Shown here one piece after another: positions 52,467-62,535 of a DNA stretch of 64,000 bases. Numbering within the stretch: the stretch's first letter is position 1; each line of letters begins with the position of its first letter. The DNA is from Algibacter sp. L1A34 (GTDB lineage: Bacteria > Bacteroidota > Bacteroidia > Flavobacteriales > Flavobacteriaceae): positions 2,458,501-2,522,500 of the forward strand of contig NZ_CP047029.1 in NCBI RefSeq assembly GCF_009796805.1, read 5' to 3'. Position numbers and translations under genes: made by a program. The notes beneath the pieces were generated by a model. That model ran no database searches. It had not been told where the DNA came from and saw only the letters and a program-made list of their open reading frames with translations.

Positions 52467-52490
52467 CAGGGTAAAATTAATTTTACCCTG
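52467..52490. promoter_or_regulatory. Perfect 24-bp palindrome upstream of the sheath gene
   Basis: CAGGGTAAAATT is followed directly by its exact inverse AATTTTACCCTG, 48 bp before the sheath start. It could be an operator for a dimeric regulator. As a hairpin without a loop or T-run in a fixed direction it is a weak terminator. The remaining 290 bp up to the feoB gene hold nothing recognisable. Confidence 0.5.
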
Positions 52491-52781
52491 ATTATTTATA
52501 TACCATATTAGTGGTCTTGAAGACTAAAGATAAATGTAATTATAATTCAATGTACGAATTAATTACGTTTTTTTATAAAACTTACTTTTTTAAAGTGCTG
52601 TTTTTTAGTGGTTTATTTGTTTGTATGCTGAATAAGCTTATAACTTACTCAGGTGGGTTTTGATTTGTTTTCAGTATAAAAACTGTTTAGAATTATATAA
52701 TTTTTATTAAGGACGCGTCTATTTAATCAAACCTGAATCTATGCTATTAAAATATTTTCTTCATTTTAGATCACTTATTTG

Positions 52782-54200
52782 TTAAATGAAAATTCTCCAG
52801 ATTTGAGCAACTAAAAAAGTAACAATAAAACCTGCAATAACAGGAAGTATAGATGCTACAACTGTCCATTTCATACTATTGGTCTCTTTGTATATTGTGT
52901 ATATTGTAGTACTACAAGGGTTATGTAATAAGCTAAATAGCATCACATTTATGGCAGTAAGTAACGTCCATCCACCAGCTTTTAAAATATCTGCTGTGGC
53001 TGTAACGGAATCTAATTCGAACATAACGCCATCACCAACTCCTCCAGAAATACCAGTTACCATTACGGTAAGCATTAATATTGTAGGGATTACTATTTCG
53101 TTAGCAGGAATGGCAACAATATAAGCTAATAAAATAACGCCATTTAAACCTAATAAAAAGCCAAAGCCATCTAAGGAGTTAATCGCCCAAGAAGCAATAC
53201 TTACATCTCCTATAAAAATATTAGAAATCAACCAAATAACAGCTCCTGCTGGTGCCGCAAAAACAATGGCTCTCCATAAAACTATCATTGTTCTATCTAT
53301 TAATGATGTATAAATGGTTTTCCAAAAAACAGGTGGTCTATAAGGAGGTAATTCTAAGTTAAAGGTTGAAACTTCTCCTTTTAAAACGGTTTTAGATAAT
53401 GCCCAAGAAAAGAAAAACATAAACGCAATACCTAAAACAGCAATACCTATTACTGCAGATAAAGAAGCCAAACTTGAATAAGATGCTGGTACAACTGCTC
53501 CAATAAATATTGTGGCTAGTAATATTTGTGTAGGCCAACGACCATTACATAAAGAAAAATTATTAGTAATAATGGCAATTAAGCGTTCTCTAGGACTATC
53601 TATAATACGTGTAGCTACAACACCTGCAGCATTACAGCCAAAGCCCATACTCATGGTTAATGCTTGTTTTCCGTGTGCTCCAGATTTTTTAAAAAGGTTA
53701 TCCATATTAAAAGCAACTCTTGGTAAATAACCAAAATCTTCTAAAAGGGTAAACAAAGGGAAAAATATGGCCATTGGTGGTAGCATTACTGCTATAACCC
53801 AAGCAACCGCTAAATATACTCCATCGAATAAAAACCCATTTAACCACCAAGGAAAACCTATATTAGTTCCAACAGTTTTTAAAAAGGGATGAATATTGTC
53901 TAGTAGTAATGTTGCCAACATAGAAGACGGGTAGTTCGCACCAATAATAGTGAGCCACAATACAGCTCCTAAAATAAAGAGCATAATTGGGAAGCCCCAA
54001 ATTCTACTTGTAACAATTTTATCTATTTTAGCATCTAACCTAAATTTAGTTTTTTTGTTATCTTTCGTTACAGCACCTTCAACAATCTTAGAAGCATCGG
54101 CATAAATACTTTCGGCTAAATTATCGTGAAAATCATCACCAATTTCCCAGCGTAATTCTTCTGATAATGCGATTATGTCATCTATATTTTTAGTATTCAT
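52782..54200 (-). CDS. feoB: FeoB membrane (ferrous iron permease) domain as a separate gene
   Basis: 472 residues equal to the C-terminal two-thirds of FeoB. After a linker ([20 protein letters not shown]) come the two Gate/nucleoside-recognition domains and FeoB core with conserved [41 protein letters not shown] and [15 protein letters not shown]. It takes Fe(II) across the inner membrane. The GTPase domain is encoded by the preceding gene and the two frames overlap by 11 bp. The C-terminal half keeps its cysteine motif [16 protein letters not shown]. Confidence 0.92.
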   Translation of the reverse strand: MNTKNIDDIIALSEELRWEIGDDFHDNLAESIYADASKIVEGAVTKDNKKTKFRLDAKIDKIVTSRIWGFPIMLFILGAVLWLTIIGANYPSSMLATLLLDNIHPFLKTVGTNIGFPWWLNGFLFDGVYLAVAWVIAVMLPPMAIFFPLFTLLEDFGYLPRVAFNMDNLFKKSGAHGKQALTMSMGFGCNAAGVVATRIIDSPRERLIAIITNNFSLCNGRWPTQILLATIFIGAVVPASYSSLASLSAVIGIAVLGIAFMFFFSWALSKTVLKGEVSTFNLELPPYRPPVFWKTIYTSLIDRTMIVLWRAIVFAAPAGAVIWLISNIFIGDVSIASWAINSLDGFGFLLGLNGVILLAYIVAIPANEIVIPTILMLTVMVTGISGGVGDGVMFELDSVTATADILKAGGWTLLTAINVMLFSLLHNPCSTTIYTIYKETNSMKWTVVASILPVIAGFIVTFLVAQIWRIFI

Positions 54201-54966
54201 TGGTTGCTATTTTACCTGTTTTTAATGCTTCTATTATTTGAGTGTCTCCTTCTAATAATCTAAAAGCAATCCATCTACTATTTGAAATATTAGGATATTC
54301 TTTTTCTATAGTTTCACTCAATTCTTTAACAGAATTTTCAATATTTTTAGGAATATTTTTTATTCTTCGTGGTTTGCATTTTATTTTACCATTTGCCAAT
54401 TCACTAATAGTTTGAATGAGTTCTGGAATTCCTCTTTGAAACCTTGCACTTGTTGGTACAACCGGAATTCCAAGATCTTTTGATAAAACTCTCGTGTCTA
54501 TTTGAATGTTATTTCTTTCAGCTTCATCTATTAAATTTAGACACAAAACGGCATTGTTTGTAATTTCTAAAATTTGTAAAACTAAATTTAAATTACGTTC
54601 TAATCGGCTAGCATCTACAACAATTACAGTAACAGTAGGTTTTCCGAAAAGGATAAAATCTCTAGCAACTTCTTCATCTTCCGAAGTTGATAATAAAGAA
54701 TAGGTTCCTGGTAAATCTACAAGCTTATATTTTTGATCATTATACTCAAAACCACCTTCGGCTCTTGTTACCGTTTTGCCTGGCCAATTTCCTGTATGTT
54801 GGCGTAAACCAGTAAGTGAGTTAAAAACCGTACTTTTTCCTGTGTTAGGATTGCCGGCCAATGCTACAACAAAATCAAAATCGCCAGTTTTTACGCCTAA
54901 TTTTTTAAGTCCATCTGCATTAAAATGAGCGCAGGTTTCGCAAGCGCTTTTTGTTTTATTTTCCAT
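54190..54966 (-). CDS. FeoB GTPase domain as a separate gene
   Basis: The 258-residue product is the cytoplasmic part of FeoB. It has the Bacteroidota-type N-terminal ACETCAHF, G1 in GNPNTGKST (38-46), G3 in DLPGTYSLL (from 84), G4 NLIDE and a SAR-type G5, then the helical GDI domain ending [20 protein letters not shown]. It ends where a normal FeoB goes on into the membrane domain. The next gene starts inside its last codons (ATG within CCAATGAATAC, one base out of frame). Either a natural split or a single frameshift could explain this. Confidence 0.9.
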   Translation of the reverse strand: MENKTKSACETCAHFNADGLKKLGVKTGDFDFVVALAGNPNTGKSTVFNSLTGLRQHTGNWPGKTVTRAEGGFEYNDQKYKLVDLPGTYSLLSTSEDEEVARDFILFGKPTVTVIVVDASRLERNLNLVLQILEITNNAVLCLNLIDEAERNNIQIDTRVLSKDLGIPVVPTSARFQRGIPELIQTISELANGKIKCKPRRIKNIPKNIENSVKELSETIEKEYPNISNSRWIAFRLLEGDTQIIEALKTGKIATNEY

Positions 54967-55987
54967 GACTAATTTTGTTTATTAAAATTTTTGATGCTTG
55001 GTCTTCCCTTAATGCAATGGCTGTTCCTTTTATTAAAAATGCTTTTGGATCACCTAATGGATTTAGCAAATCTATCCCTACAGAAGCACCTCTTACAAAT
55101 CCTAAATCTAATAATCGTCTTCTACTTTCTCCTCTACATTCTTTAGATAGTCCAATAATTTTAGCTGTTTCATCTATTTTTAAACTGGATAAACGCGCAA
55201 TGTTTTCTTCTTGAATTTCAGTTTTTTCTAATACAGATACGGTAATATTTCCTGCTACTATTGGAGCTAAAACAAATTGTTCACCTTCTGAATGAAATAC
55301 CAAACGTGTATTATTGTTTTCTATAACTCTAATAATGGAGTATAGATGTATGTTTTCGGCCAATATTTGCTTGTAAATAATATCTGGTTCATCTTCAATA
55401 TGAATAATTTTACCTATATCATTTTCTTTAAGAGAGGATAGGAGCACACCTCTTTTACTTACCATTTTTCCTTTTCTTGTTGGTATGGGATCTCCGTGTG
55501 GGTCAAATTTTGGATAACCTAAAAGATTAGCAAGGTTATTAACGTCCGATTCGCTTAATTCATGTTCTTTTTTTTCTGCTCTGTCGTGCCATTCTTCTTT
55601 ATGAAAACCGGTTTTTTCGGATAAATATTTTTCCCATAATCGGTGCGCTCTTATAATTTGCAAGGCATATTCATTTCCATTTGGAGTTAATTTATAGCTA
55701 TCTTTTTCTAATATAATTAACTCATTATCCATCATTTTATTAAGACTTTCAATAATAGATGAATTTGAGAAATTTAAAGTATTAGTTAAATCTGTAGTGG
55801 TTATTGAGTTATTGGACGTTTGATTGTGATAAAGGAATTTTAATATATCCTCTATAATGGTTTTATCCTTTTTGTGGTAGGTGCTTTTCAGTAAAAAGTA
55901 AATTCCTTTTTTAGGTCGGAAAATTAAAAAAATCAATAAACTAATTCCAAAAAAGAAGTATAGAGCGGTGATTGGGTTGTAATTCAT
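54956..55987 (-). CDS. Membrane-anchored DtxR-like/FeoA fusion protein
   Basis: The 343-residue product has one N-terminal membrane helix ([18 protein letters not shown]), then a winged helix and metal-binding/dimer region like DtxR ([43 protein letters not shown]). Two SH3-like modules follow, the last a FeoA domain ([35 protein letters not shown]). Its start overlaps the regulator gene before it by 4 bp and its end overlaps the FeoB GTPase gene by 11 bp. FeoA normally helps FeoB. The anchored regulator-like part is unusual, and it may sense iron at the membrane. Confidence 0.82.
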   Translation of the reverse strand: MNYNPITALYFFFGISLLIFLIFRPKKGIYFLLKSTYHKKDKTIIEDILKFLYHNQTSNNSITTTDLTNTLNFSNSSIIESLNKMMDNELIILEKDSYKLTPNGNEYALQIIRAHRLWEKYLSEKTGFHKEEWHDRAEKKEHELSESDVNNLANLLGYPKFDPHGDPIPTRKGKMVSKRGVLLSSLKENDIGKIIHIEDEPDIIYKQILAENIHLYSIIRVIENNNTRLVFHSEGEQFVLAPIVAGNITVSVLEKTEIQEENIARLSSLKIDETAKIIGLSKECRGESRRRLLDLGFVRGASVGIDLLNPLGDPKAFLIKGTAIALREDQASKILINKISHGK

Positions 55988-56637
55988 ATTTTTAGGTATA
56001 AATTTTTTATTACATTTTCAGAAATATTAAATTGTTTTTTATCTATTTCTATTTTGAATGAATTATCGAATTCTTCTTTATCAACGACTTTAATTTTAGC
56101 ACCAATTGTAAGGTTGTTTTTTGTTAAATATTTTAAAAATGTATCGGAATCATCTTTTACTTCAACAAAAATACCTTCGTCTTCAATTTTGAGCTTATCA
56201 AGGCAAATAGTATCAAGAATTGTAAACTTACCATTAGCATCGGGAATGGGATCTCCGTGAGGATCAACTTTAGGGAAATTTAAAAAAGCATCTAATTGGT
56301 TGGTTAGTTTATCTGAATGGATATGCTCCAATTGTTCCGCAATATCATGTACTTCATCCCAACTAAAGTTTAGTTTTTCTACAAGAAAAGTTTCCCATAG
56401 TCTATGTTTTCTAATAATAGAAAGTGCTGCTTTTTCACCTTTAGTGTTAAGCTTAACTCCTTTATATTTTTGATATATTAACAGGCTTTTTTTTGCTAAT
56501 TTCTTTAGCATATCTGTAACAGAAGATGCTTTTGTTTCCATTCTTTCGGCGAGAAGATTGGTGTTTATATCTGTTTTATGTTTCTGCTCTAAAGCATAAA
56601 TTTCTTTGATGTAATTCTCTTCAGATTTTGTTAACAT
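55984..56637 (-). CDS. DtxR/MntR-family metal-dependent transcriptional regulator
   Basis: A 217-residue repressor. Winged helix at about 8-60 (NTNLLAERMETKASSVTDMLKK), metal-binding and dimer domain ([44 protein letters not shown]) and a C-terminal FeoA-like SH3 domain. It is first in the four-gene iron operon and a palindromic box in its promoter suggests that it represses itself and feo genes when metal is plentiful. Iron is favoured over manganese by context. Confidence 0.88.
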   Translation of the reverse strand: MLTKSEENYIKEIYALEQKHKTDINTNLLAERMETKASSVTDMLKKLAKKSLLIYQKYKGVKLNTKGEKAALSIIRKHRLWETFLVEKLNFSWDEVHDIAEQLEHIHSDKLTNQLDAFLNFPKVDPHGDPIPDANGKFTILDTICLDKLKIEDEGIFVEVKDDSDTFLKYLTKNNLTIGAKIKVVDKEEFDNSFKIEIDKKQFNISENVIKNLYLKI

Positions 56638-56653
56638 TAAATAATGGTTTACG

Positions 56654-56685
56654 CAAATATAAATAATCTTTTAGTCTTGACTAAA
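56654..56685 (-). promoter_or_regulatory. Promoter with a DtxR-type palindromic operator
   Basis: On the minus strand TATATTTG (56654-56661) fits the TAnnTTTG -7 box. Immediately upstream, TTTAGTC-tt-GACTAAA (56670-56685) is an exact inverted repeat placed between the -7 and -33 positions, ideal for repression. It lies 33-48 bp before the regulator's ATG. Confidence 0.6.
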
Positions 56686-56802
56686 TTTTAAAACATAAAA
56701 AAAAGCTAATTTTTTCTGGCTAGTTTTCTAGAATAATTTGATAACGGAAGTTTTTATAATATTAATTTTAAGCATCTTGTTTGCAGGTATTTATCCAGTT
56801 GG

Positions 56803-58260
56803 TTATTTGAGTTTTTTGCCAGTTGAACTCATTTCTATAGAGGTTTTAAAAATAACTTTTTGAGGGATTTTATAAAGTGATAAATTTTTAGAGCATTCCT
56901 GGAGTATTTTTTCTTTTATTTTATCTTCATCCATTTTACTGCGAAGTACAATTGTTGCTTGTATTGCTTCTCCCAAAAGATCATCATCAAACCCTGTAAT
57001 TGTACAATCCACTACATCTTCAATAGATAATATTACGGCTTCAATTTCTTTAGGACTTACTCTTTTACCACCAACTTTTATAATCTCTTTTTTTCTTGCA
57101 ACTAAGTATATAAATCCCTCTTCGTCAATTTTGGCAATATCACCTGTATATAACCATCCATTTTTAACGGTATTTCTTGTTTCAATCTTATCTTTATAAT
57201 ACCCTAACATAATGTTTTCGCCACGTGCTAAGAGCTCTCCTTCCTCATTTATTTCCGCCTCTTTTCCTTTATCATTAATAACCTTTAATTCTACATCTGG
57301 AATAGCTTTACCTATTGAGCTTGTTTTGGTTTTTACTAAGTTTGGAGGTAAATACGATAATCGTGCTGTAGCCTCCGTTTGTCCATACATAACATAAAAT
57401 TTTTTAGTTGGAAATGCGTCTATAAACTCTTTAATAAAAACGGTATGTAATTTTCCACCCGCTTGTGTAACGTATTTTAAGTGCGGAAATTCTGTTGTTT
57501 TAAAGCTTTGCGATTTTTTTAGCAATATCTGAAAATGACTTGGTACTCCTGCAAACCCAGTACACTTATAATTCTTTAAATCATTAATTACGGTTCCTAA
57601 AAACATGAAGCTATTATTTAAAACTATGGAACCGCCTACTTTTAAATGTGTATGTAAAAGTGATAAGCCATAACAGTAATAAAAAGGTATTACCACAGCC
57701 ATAATATCGTTTGAAGACAGCTTTAAATAATCCGTAATTGACGTTGTATTTGCTATTATATTTTGATGACTTAACATAACTCCTTTTGGTTCTCCAGTAG
57801 AACCAGAAGTAAAAATGATCTCGGCAACTCGATTTTTATTAAAGTCTGAATTAAATTCAACTAACTGTTGATTATCTATAATTCCCAAAGATTCATCTTC
57901 ATCAATTAATCGAATATTATTACCAAAATTCAACTTACGTTTTAATCCTTTTGCAATAAAAACAGTTGTACTTTCAGTTGTGTTTAATATATAATCCAAA
58001 TTACTTTGCTCGATTACAAAATTAAGCGGAATACAAATATTACCAGATTTTATAACCCCCAAATAAGCTGTTAAAAAAAACACTGAATTTGGACTAATTA
58101 ATAGAATATTTTTATTTTCTCCAATAGTTTTTTTTAGATAAGACGCTATTTTTAAACTATCATTATATAACTTTTTAAATGACATTGTTTCTTTTGAACC
58201 TAATAAAAAATCCTTTTCAAGATCTTTGGTTGAATCAAATAAGTAGTCAAAAATATTCAT
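56803..58260 (-). CDS. AMP-dependent acyl/aryl ligase
   Basis: The 485-residue ANL enzyme carries IFTSGSTGEPKGVMLSHQN, the YGQTEATARLSYLPP motif, WLYTGDIAKIDEEGFIYLVARKK and, near the end, SSTGKKLK with the catalytic lysine. It is similar to acyl-CoA or acyl-carrier ligases and not to DltA. It is the last gene of the carrier/amidotransferase cluster, 11 bp after the NadE-like gene, and may load an acid on the carrier protein encoded at 63313. The substrate is not evident. Confidence 0.85.
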   Translation of the reverse strand: MNIFDYLFDSTKDLEKDFLLGSKETMSFKKLYNDSLKIASYLKKTIGENKNILLISPNSVFFLTAYLGVIKSGNICIPLNFVIEQSNLDYILNTTESTTVFIAKGLKRKLNFGNNIRLIDEDESLGIIDNQQLVEFNSDFNKNRVAEIIFTSGSTGEPKGVMLSHQNIIANTTSITDYLKLSSNDIMAVVIPFYYCYGLSLLHTHLKVGGSIVLNNSFMFLGTVINDLKNYKCTGFAGVPSHFQILLKKSQSFKTTEFPHLKYVTQAGGKLHTVFIKEFIDAFPTKKFYVMYGQTEATARLSYLPPNLVKTKTSSIGKAIPDVELKVINDKGKEAEINEEGELLARGENIMLGYYKDKIETRNTVKNGWLYTGDIAKIDEEGFIYLVARKKEIIKVGGKRVSPKEIEAVILSIEDVVDCTITGFDDDLLGEAIQATIVLRSKMDEDKIKEKILQECSKNLSLYKIPQKVIFKTSIEMSSTGKKLK

Positions 58261-58271
58261 GATTTTAAGTT

Positions 58272-59255
58272 CTAAAATATGGGTCTCATTCGTAAATACT
58301 CGGTTGTTTTTCTTTTTCTTTTAAAGTTTTTATAGATATTCTCAATATCTTGAGTTGATCGATCCATAACCTTTGCAACGTCATTAGCTGGATAATTATT
58401 TTCCCAACCATACCATATTAAATCCATTTGCTCGAATGGCATTTGATAAAAGAAATCTTCCTGTGTTTGCTCCGCAGTATACGTATCTGTTGTAGGTGTT
58501 CTATCAATAATTTCTTGTGGAACTCCCAAATATTTTGCTATTTGATAAACTTGCGTTTTATATAAGTGCCCAATTGGCATAACATCTGCTGCGCCATCAC
58601 CGTGCTTAACAAAAAAACCTTGTTCTACCTCATGTTTATTTGGTGTACCTATTACTGCATAGTGCAATCTTTCGGCATGATAATACAGCATACTCATTCT
58701 ACTGCGTTGTTTAAAATTTGTAGAAGCCACAATTTGAAGATATTCTTTTACTGGTAATATCTTACTTACCTTTTCTCCATTGGGTTTAATAACAGTTATA
58801 GAAAAAATTGGAGGTAAATTTGAAGCTACATCTTGCTTAATTTCAATTTTAGCTTTATCAATGTGTGGATTGAAATCGAGAATTACTCTTGCAATAGCTT
58901 CATCCCTTCTTTGGTAACAACCAAAACCATCTAAAATCTTCGTTATATCTTCCACCAATGTATTGGTAACCCCGAATTTAGCTGCTAATTTTTCGGCTAA
59001 TACTTGGCTGTCTTTGCTCGAGTCTTGTTCCGGAAGCATGATTGCAGTTACTTTTTTGGAACCAAAAGCTTTCGCTGATAATGCCATACAAACAGAAGAA
59101 TCAATTCCTCCACTAATACCTATTATAGCACCTTTACGTTGTAGTTTTTTAGCAACGTTTGTCCTTAGTTTTTCTATTATTTCGTTACAAACAATGTCAA
59201 TATTTTCAATGTGTAAAATATCTTTTGAAAACGGTTTAGTTGTAATTGACCTCAT
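58272..59255 (-). CDS. NadE-like ammonia-dependent synthetase
   Basis: The 327-residue ATP pyrophosphatase has the PP-loop GISGGIDSSVCMAL, then VIGTPNKHEVEQGFFVKHGDGAADVMPIGHLYKTQV and RTPTTDTYTAEQTQEDFFY, all features of NAD synthetase without a glutaminase domain. It may make NAD, but its place between asnB-type and AMP-ligase genes in a biosynthetic cluster suggests use as a dedicated amide-forming enzyme. It is 21 bp after the amidotransferase gene. Confidence 0.82.
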   Translation of the reverse strand: MRSITTKPFSKDILHIENIDIVCNEIIEKLRTNVAKKLQRKGAIIGISGGIDSSVCMALSAKAFGSKKVTAIMLPEQDSSKDSQVLAEKLAAKFGVTNTLVEDITKILDGFGCYQRRDEAIARVILDFNPHIDKAKIEIKQDVASNLPPIFSITVIKPNGEKVSKILPVKEYLQIVASTNFKQRSRMSMLYYHAERLHYAVIGTPNKHEVEQGFFVKHGDGAADVMPIGHLYKTQVYQIAKYLGVPQEIIDRTPTTDTYTAEQTQEDFFYQMPFEQMDLIWYGWENNYPANDVAKVMDRSTQDIENIYKNFKRKRKTTEYLRMRPIF

Positions 59256-59276
59256 AGCTAATTTGTTTTTAGTTGA

Positions 59277-61256
59277 TTATTCTAATACTGTTTTATTAAA
59301 TACCACTAATTCTCTTTCTTGTATTTTAGGTATGGAATGATTAATAAATAAATCATATAAAACTTGTGTTGATAATATGGCTGTAATGGCCATATTGTCA
59401 ATTTCAGATACTTGTTTATTTAATTTCATTTTACGTATTAATTGATTTACAAATTTTGGGTTGAAAATTCCAAAACGTATAATTTTTCTATCAGATAACA
59501 TATCCTTTAAATATATTGGCATTTCTTCAGAAAAGAAAGCACTTTGTATAGGTGCTCTATAGGCTTGTTTGGGTCTGTTTAATATAGATTCAGGCAATTT
59601 ACCTTTCATCATTTTCTTCAATAGGTATTTTTCATTTAATCCATGTAATTTTAGATCAGGATTTAGTTTCATGGAAAACTCGATGACTCTATGGTCTAAA
59701 AAAGGATAACGTCCTTCAATAGAATTTGCCATGGCCATTCTATCTCCTTGTGAGGATAGTAAATATTTAGGTAAAAATAATTCGAACTCAATACATTGTG
59801 CTTTTGTAAGATAATCGTAGTCTTTAAATCTATCTTGTAATTGCTTTTCTATTTCAGAAATTGGGTTGTGATTTTTAATAATTTCTTTGTAATCTTTAGA
59901 TAAATAATTATTAATTCTGGAAGTGTTATTCCATCTCAATACATGCGAATAAATAGGCGATTCTGTTTCATTTAATTTATACCCAAAAAACATTTTTAAT
60001 ACATTGCTATTCGCCGTCTTAATTTGCGGAATATATGGGTACAATTTTTTTAGTAATAAAGGACGATACTTTGATTCTGGATCCTTGGCCCAAAAGTGTT
60101 TGATTTTGGTTTCTTTGAAAATATTATATCCTCCAAAAAGCTCATCGGCACCTTCTCCAGTAATAACTACTTTTATGTTATGGTCTCGAACATTTTTAGC
60201 TAAAATACTCATTGGTGTAGGTGCTGTACGTAACAAAGGTGCTTCTGAGTGCCAAATAATATTTTTAAAATTATCTGCAATATCTTTAGGGCTACAAGTA
60301 ACATTTGCGTGTTGAGTCTTAAAATAATCTTTAGCTATATTTTGATAGGACGATTCATCAAAATCCTTTTCGGTAAAACCAATTGAAAAGGTTCGAAGGC
60401 TGCTACCTGGCGTTGTTTTTTTTATAAATGATGTTGTTATGCTTGAGTCTAATCCACCGCTTAAATAAGCTGCTACTGGTACATCTGATCTTAATCTTAA
60501 TTTTACAGCATCAGTAAATATTGTTTCAAATTCTATTGCTGCTTCTTCTAAATTATTGAATTCATATTCATTGGGTTTAGTAATGGGTAATTGCCAATAA
60601 CTTTTTATGGTTTTAGAATGTGCGTTAATGGTTATGTAATTTCCTGGTGGTAATTCAAAAACACCTTCAAAAGCAGTATTTGATGATAGCGATGTCCAAA
60701 AAGTAAAATACTCTGATAAAGCTTTCGCTGAAATTTTTGGGTTGAAGCCTGGAAATTCTAAAAAAGATTTTATTTCCGAAGCAAAAACAAAAGAATTTCC
60801 AACTGTGGTGTAAAATAATGGTCTGATACCAACTCGATCTCTAGCCAAAAATAATTCTTGTTTATTTTTATCCCAGATAGCTATAGCAAATTGACCATTT
60901 AATTTGTTAAGAAATTCAGGGCCGTATTCTTCATATAAATGAATAATGACTTCTGTATCACTATGCGTTTTAAACTTGTGGTTTTTTGATAATAACTCTT
61001 CTCTAAGCTCAATATAATTGAATATCTCACCATTGAAGACAATCCATAACGATTCATCTTTGTTAGACAATGGCATAGTGCCAGTACTTAAATCGATAAT
61101 ACTTAGTCGTACACTTCCAAGACCAACAGTGTCAGATAAATAAATTCCACTTTCGTCTGGTCCTCTATGCTTAATTCTGGTTAGCATATGCCTTAAAGTG
61201 TTTACTTTATTATCTGTGCTTGAATTAAATTGGAAAAAGCCTGTAATGCCGCACAT
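59277..61256 (-). CDS. AsnB-type glutamine-dependent amidotransferase
   Basis: The 659-residue protein begins MCGITGFFQF, so Cys2 is the glutaminase nucleophile after Met removal. The N-terminal glutaminase domain (RIKHRGPDESGIY, LWIVFNGEIFNYIELREEL, TDTEVIIHLYEEYG written in short) is followed by the synthetase domain with PP-loop AAYLSGGLDSSITTSF and GEGADELFGGYNIFKE. Length exceeds AsnB of E. coli by about 100 residues and fits the paralogues of polysaccharide and exosortase-type clusters. It probably amidates a sugar acid or a carrier-bound acid. Confidence 0.88.
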   Translation of the reverse strand: MCGITGFFQFNSSTDNKVNTLRHMLTRIKHRGPDESGIYLSDTVGLGSVRLSIIDLSTGTMPLSNKDESLWIVFNGEIFNYIELREELLSKNHKFKTHSDTEVIIHLYEEYGPEFLNKLNGQFAIAIWDKNKQELFLARDRVGIRPLFYTTVGNSFVFASEIKSFLEFPGFNPKISAKALSEYFTFWTSLSSNTAFEGVFELPPGNYITINAHSKTIKSYWQLPITKPNEYEFNNLEEAAIEFETIFTDAVKLRLRSDVPVAAYLSGGLDSSITTSFIKKTTPGSSLRTFSIGFTEKDFDESSYQNIAKDYFKTQHANVTCSPKDIADNFKNIIWHSEAPLLRTAPTPMSILAKNVRDHNIKVVITGEGADELFGGYNIFKETKIKHFWAKDPESKYRPLLLKKLYPYIPQIKTANSNVLKMFFGYKLNETESPIYSHVLRWNNTSRINNYLSKDYKEIIKNHNPISEIEKQLQDRFKDYDYLTKAQCIEFELFLPKYLLSSQGDRMAMANSIEGRYPFLDHRVIEFSMKLNPDLKLHGLNEKYLLKKMMKGKLPESILNRPKQAYRAPIQSAFFSEEMPIYLKDMLSDRKIIRFGIFNPKFVNQLIRKMKLNKQVSEIDNMAITAILSTQVLYDLFINHSIPKIQERELVVFNKTVLE

Positions 61257-61356
61257 ACTTCAATAATATTTTGTCTGTTAAAAACCTGAAAGTTCTTTTT
61301 AAAAATTAAGATTTACAATTTTGACTTTTTATTAAATATAATCTTAACTATTTGTT

Positions 61357-62415
61357 TTAATATTTAATATTACATCGATAACATGGGAAATATTCTAAGC
61401 AGGTTTTATGCGAAAAAACACAATCTATTTTCTGCTTATGTTTATCTCTAACTAAGTTTTCATAAACCTGTTCATTCACAATATATCTCCAAATTTTGAA
61501 ATCTTTTATTTCCTTAGAAAACCCCGATTTAAAATAAAATAGGGAGTCTGTTTTGCCTCCTACTCCACCACCTAAATTAAAGAATGTAAACTTTTCTTTT
61601 GTTGCCCTAATCCGCATGTCATCTATCAATAATTTTATTGGGTTTAAGGATAAATACTCATTTTTTACTCCAGATAAATGATATTGAACAATGTTATTCT
61701 TTTTAACAAACATGGCTCCACCAATAATTTCCTTAGAGTCGTTATCAATAGCTAATAATATATCGGTATCGAAGCTATTTGATTTAATAAAATCAAAAAA
61801 ATAGGCTTTCGTAAAAAAGTATGAATCAATTGCTTTTACACGCCTCATGTTTTCATAGTACATGTCAATAAACGTCTCAATGTCTTGGTTTTTTTTAGCT
61901 AAACGTGTACTATATTGCTTTCTAGATTTATTAATATAGGTTTTTAATCTCCTATTGTAATCGACTTTTTGACTTTCAATATCTTTTGTGAGATCAATAT
62001 CTATGACTTGGCCAGGAGAATAAATTTGCCCTAAACCTTTGAGAATAGTTTCTTGGTGTTTTATATAAGGGTTTAGTCTGGAAAAAACCGATACAATATT
62101 ATTTTCATATAAAAACCGATACATTTTTTTTATGAAAATGGTATTGTTAAAATCCTCTGTTAAATTAATGGAAATAGGGCCAGGGTAGCCATAAACCGAA
62201 GTAGCGTCTTTAAATTCTGTTCCTTCAATTTTTCTTATTAGTAGTGGTAACACAATAACTAAATCATCCTCGTTGTATTTTATTAAAATAGGAGTTTCAT
62301 CTTCTTTTTTAGAAATTAAATGATAATCATAAGTATGATAGAAATCGGATTCGACAAATAATTTAATTGTTGAGTCCCATTCCAATTTGTTTTTTATGAT
62401 TTCTAATTCACTCAT
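61357..62415 (-). CDS. FemAB/GNAT-like acyltransferase
   Basis: The 352-residue protein has two tandem acetyltransferase-like halves. The second contains DTDILLAIDNDSKEIIGGAM and NIVQYHLSGVKNEYLSLNPI, and later FTFFNLGGGVGGKTDSLFYF, KSGFSKE, the pattern of FemX/BioF2-like acyltransferases in polysaccharide clusters. It is likely cytoplasmic and transfers an amino acid or acyl group to a sugar or lipid. A cysteine-rich tail (CVFSHKTCLEYFPCYRC) is odd and may bind metal. Confidence 0.75.
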   Translation of the reverse strand: MSELEIIKNKLEWDSTIKLFVESDFYHTYDYHLISKKEDETPILIKYNEDDLVIVLPLLIRKIEGTEFKDATSVYGYPGPISINLTEDFNNTIFIKKMYRFLYENNIVSVFSRLNPYIKHQETILKGLGQIYSPGQVIDIDLTKDIESQKVDYNRRLKTYINKSRKQYSTRLAKKNQDIETFIDMYYENMRRVKAIDSYFFTKAYFFDFIKSNSFDTDILLAIDNDSKEIIGGAMFVKKNNIVQYHLSGVKNEYLSLNPIKLLIDDMRIRATKEKFTFFNLGGGVGGKTDSLFYFKSGFSKEIKDFKIWRYIVNEQVYENLVRDKHKQKIDCVFSHKTCLEYFPCYRCNIKY

Positions 62416-62535
62416 AAATATTAAAATATATTTTTATAATTTAAAACTTCTCTTGTTTATTAGCCATCGATGCAATTATTAGTTTGAAAAAATTGAGATA
62501 TGTAGTTATTTGTAAATTAAATTATTTTATTAGTA

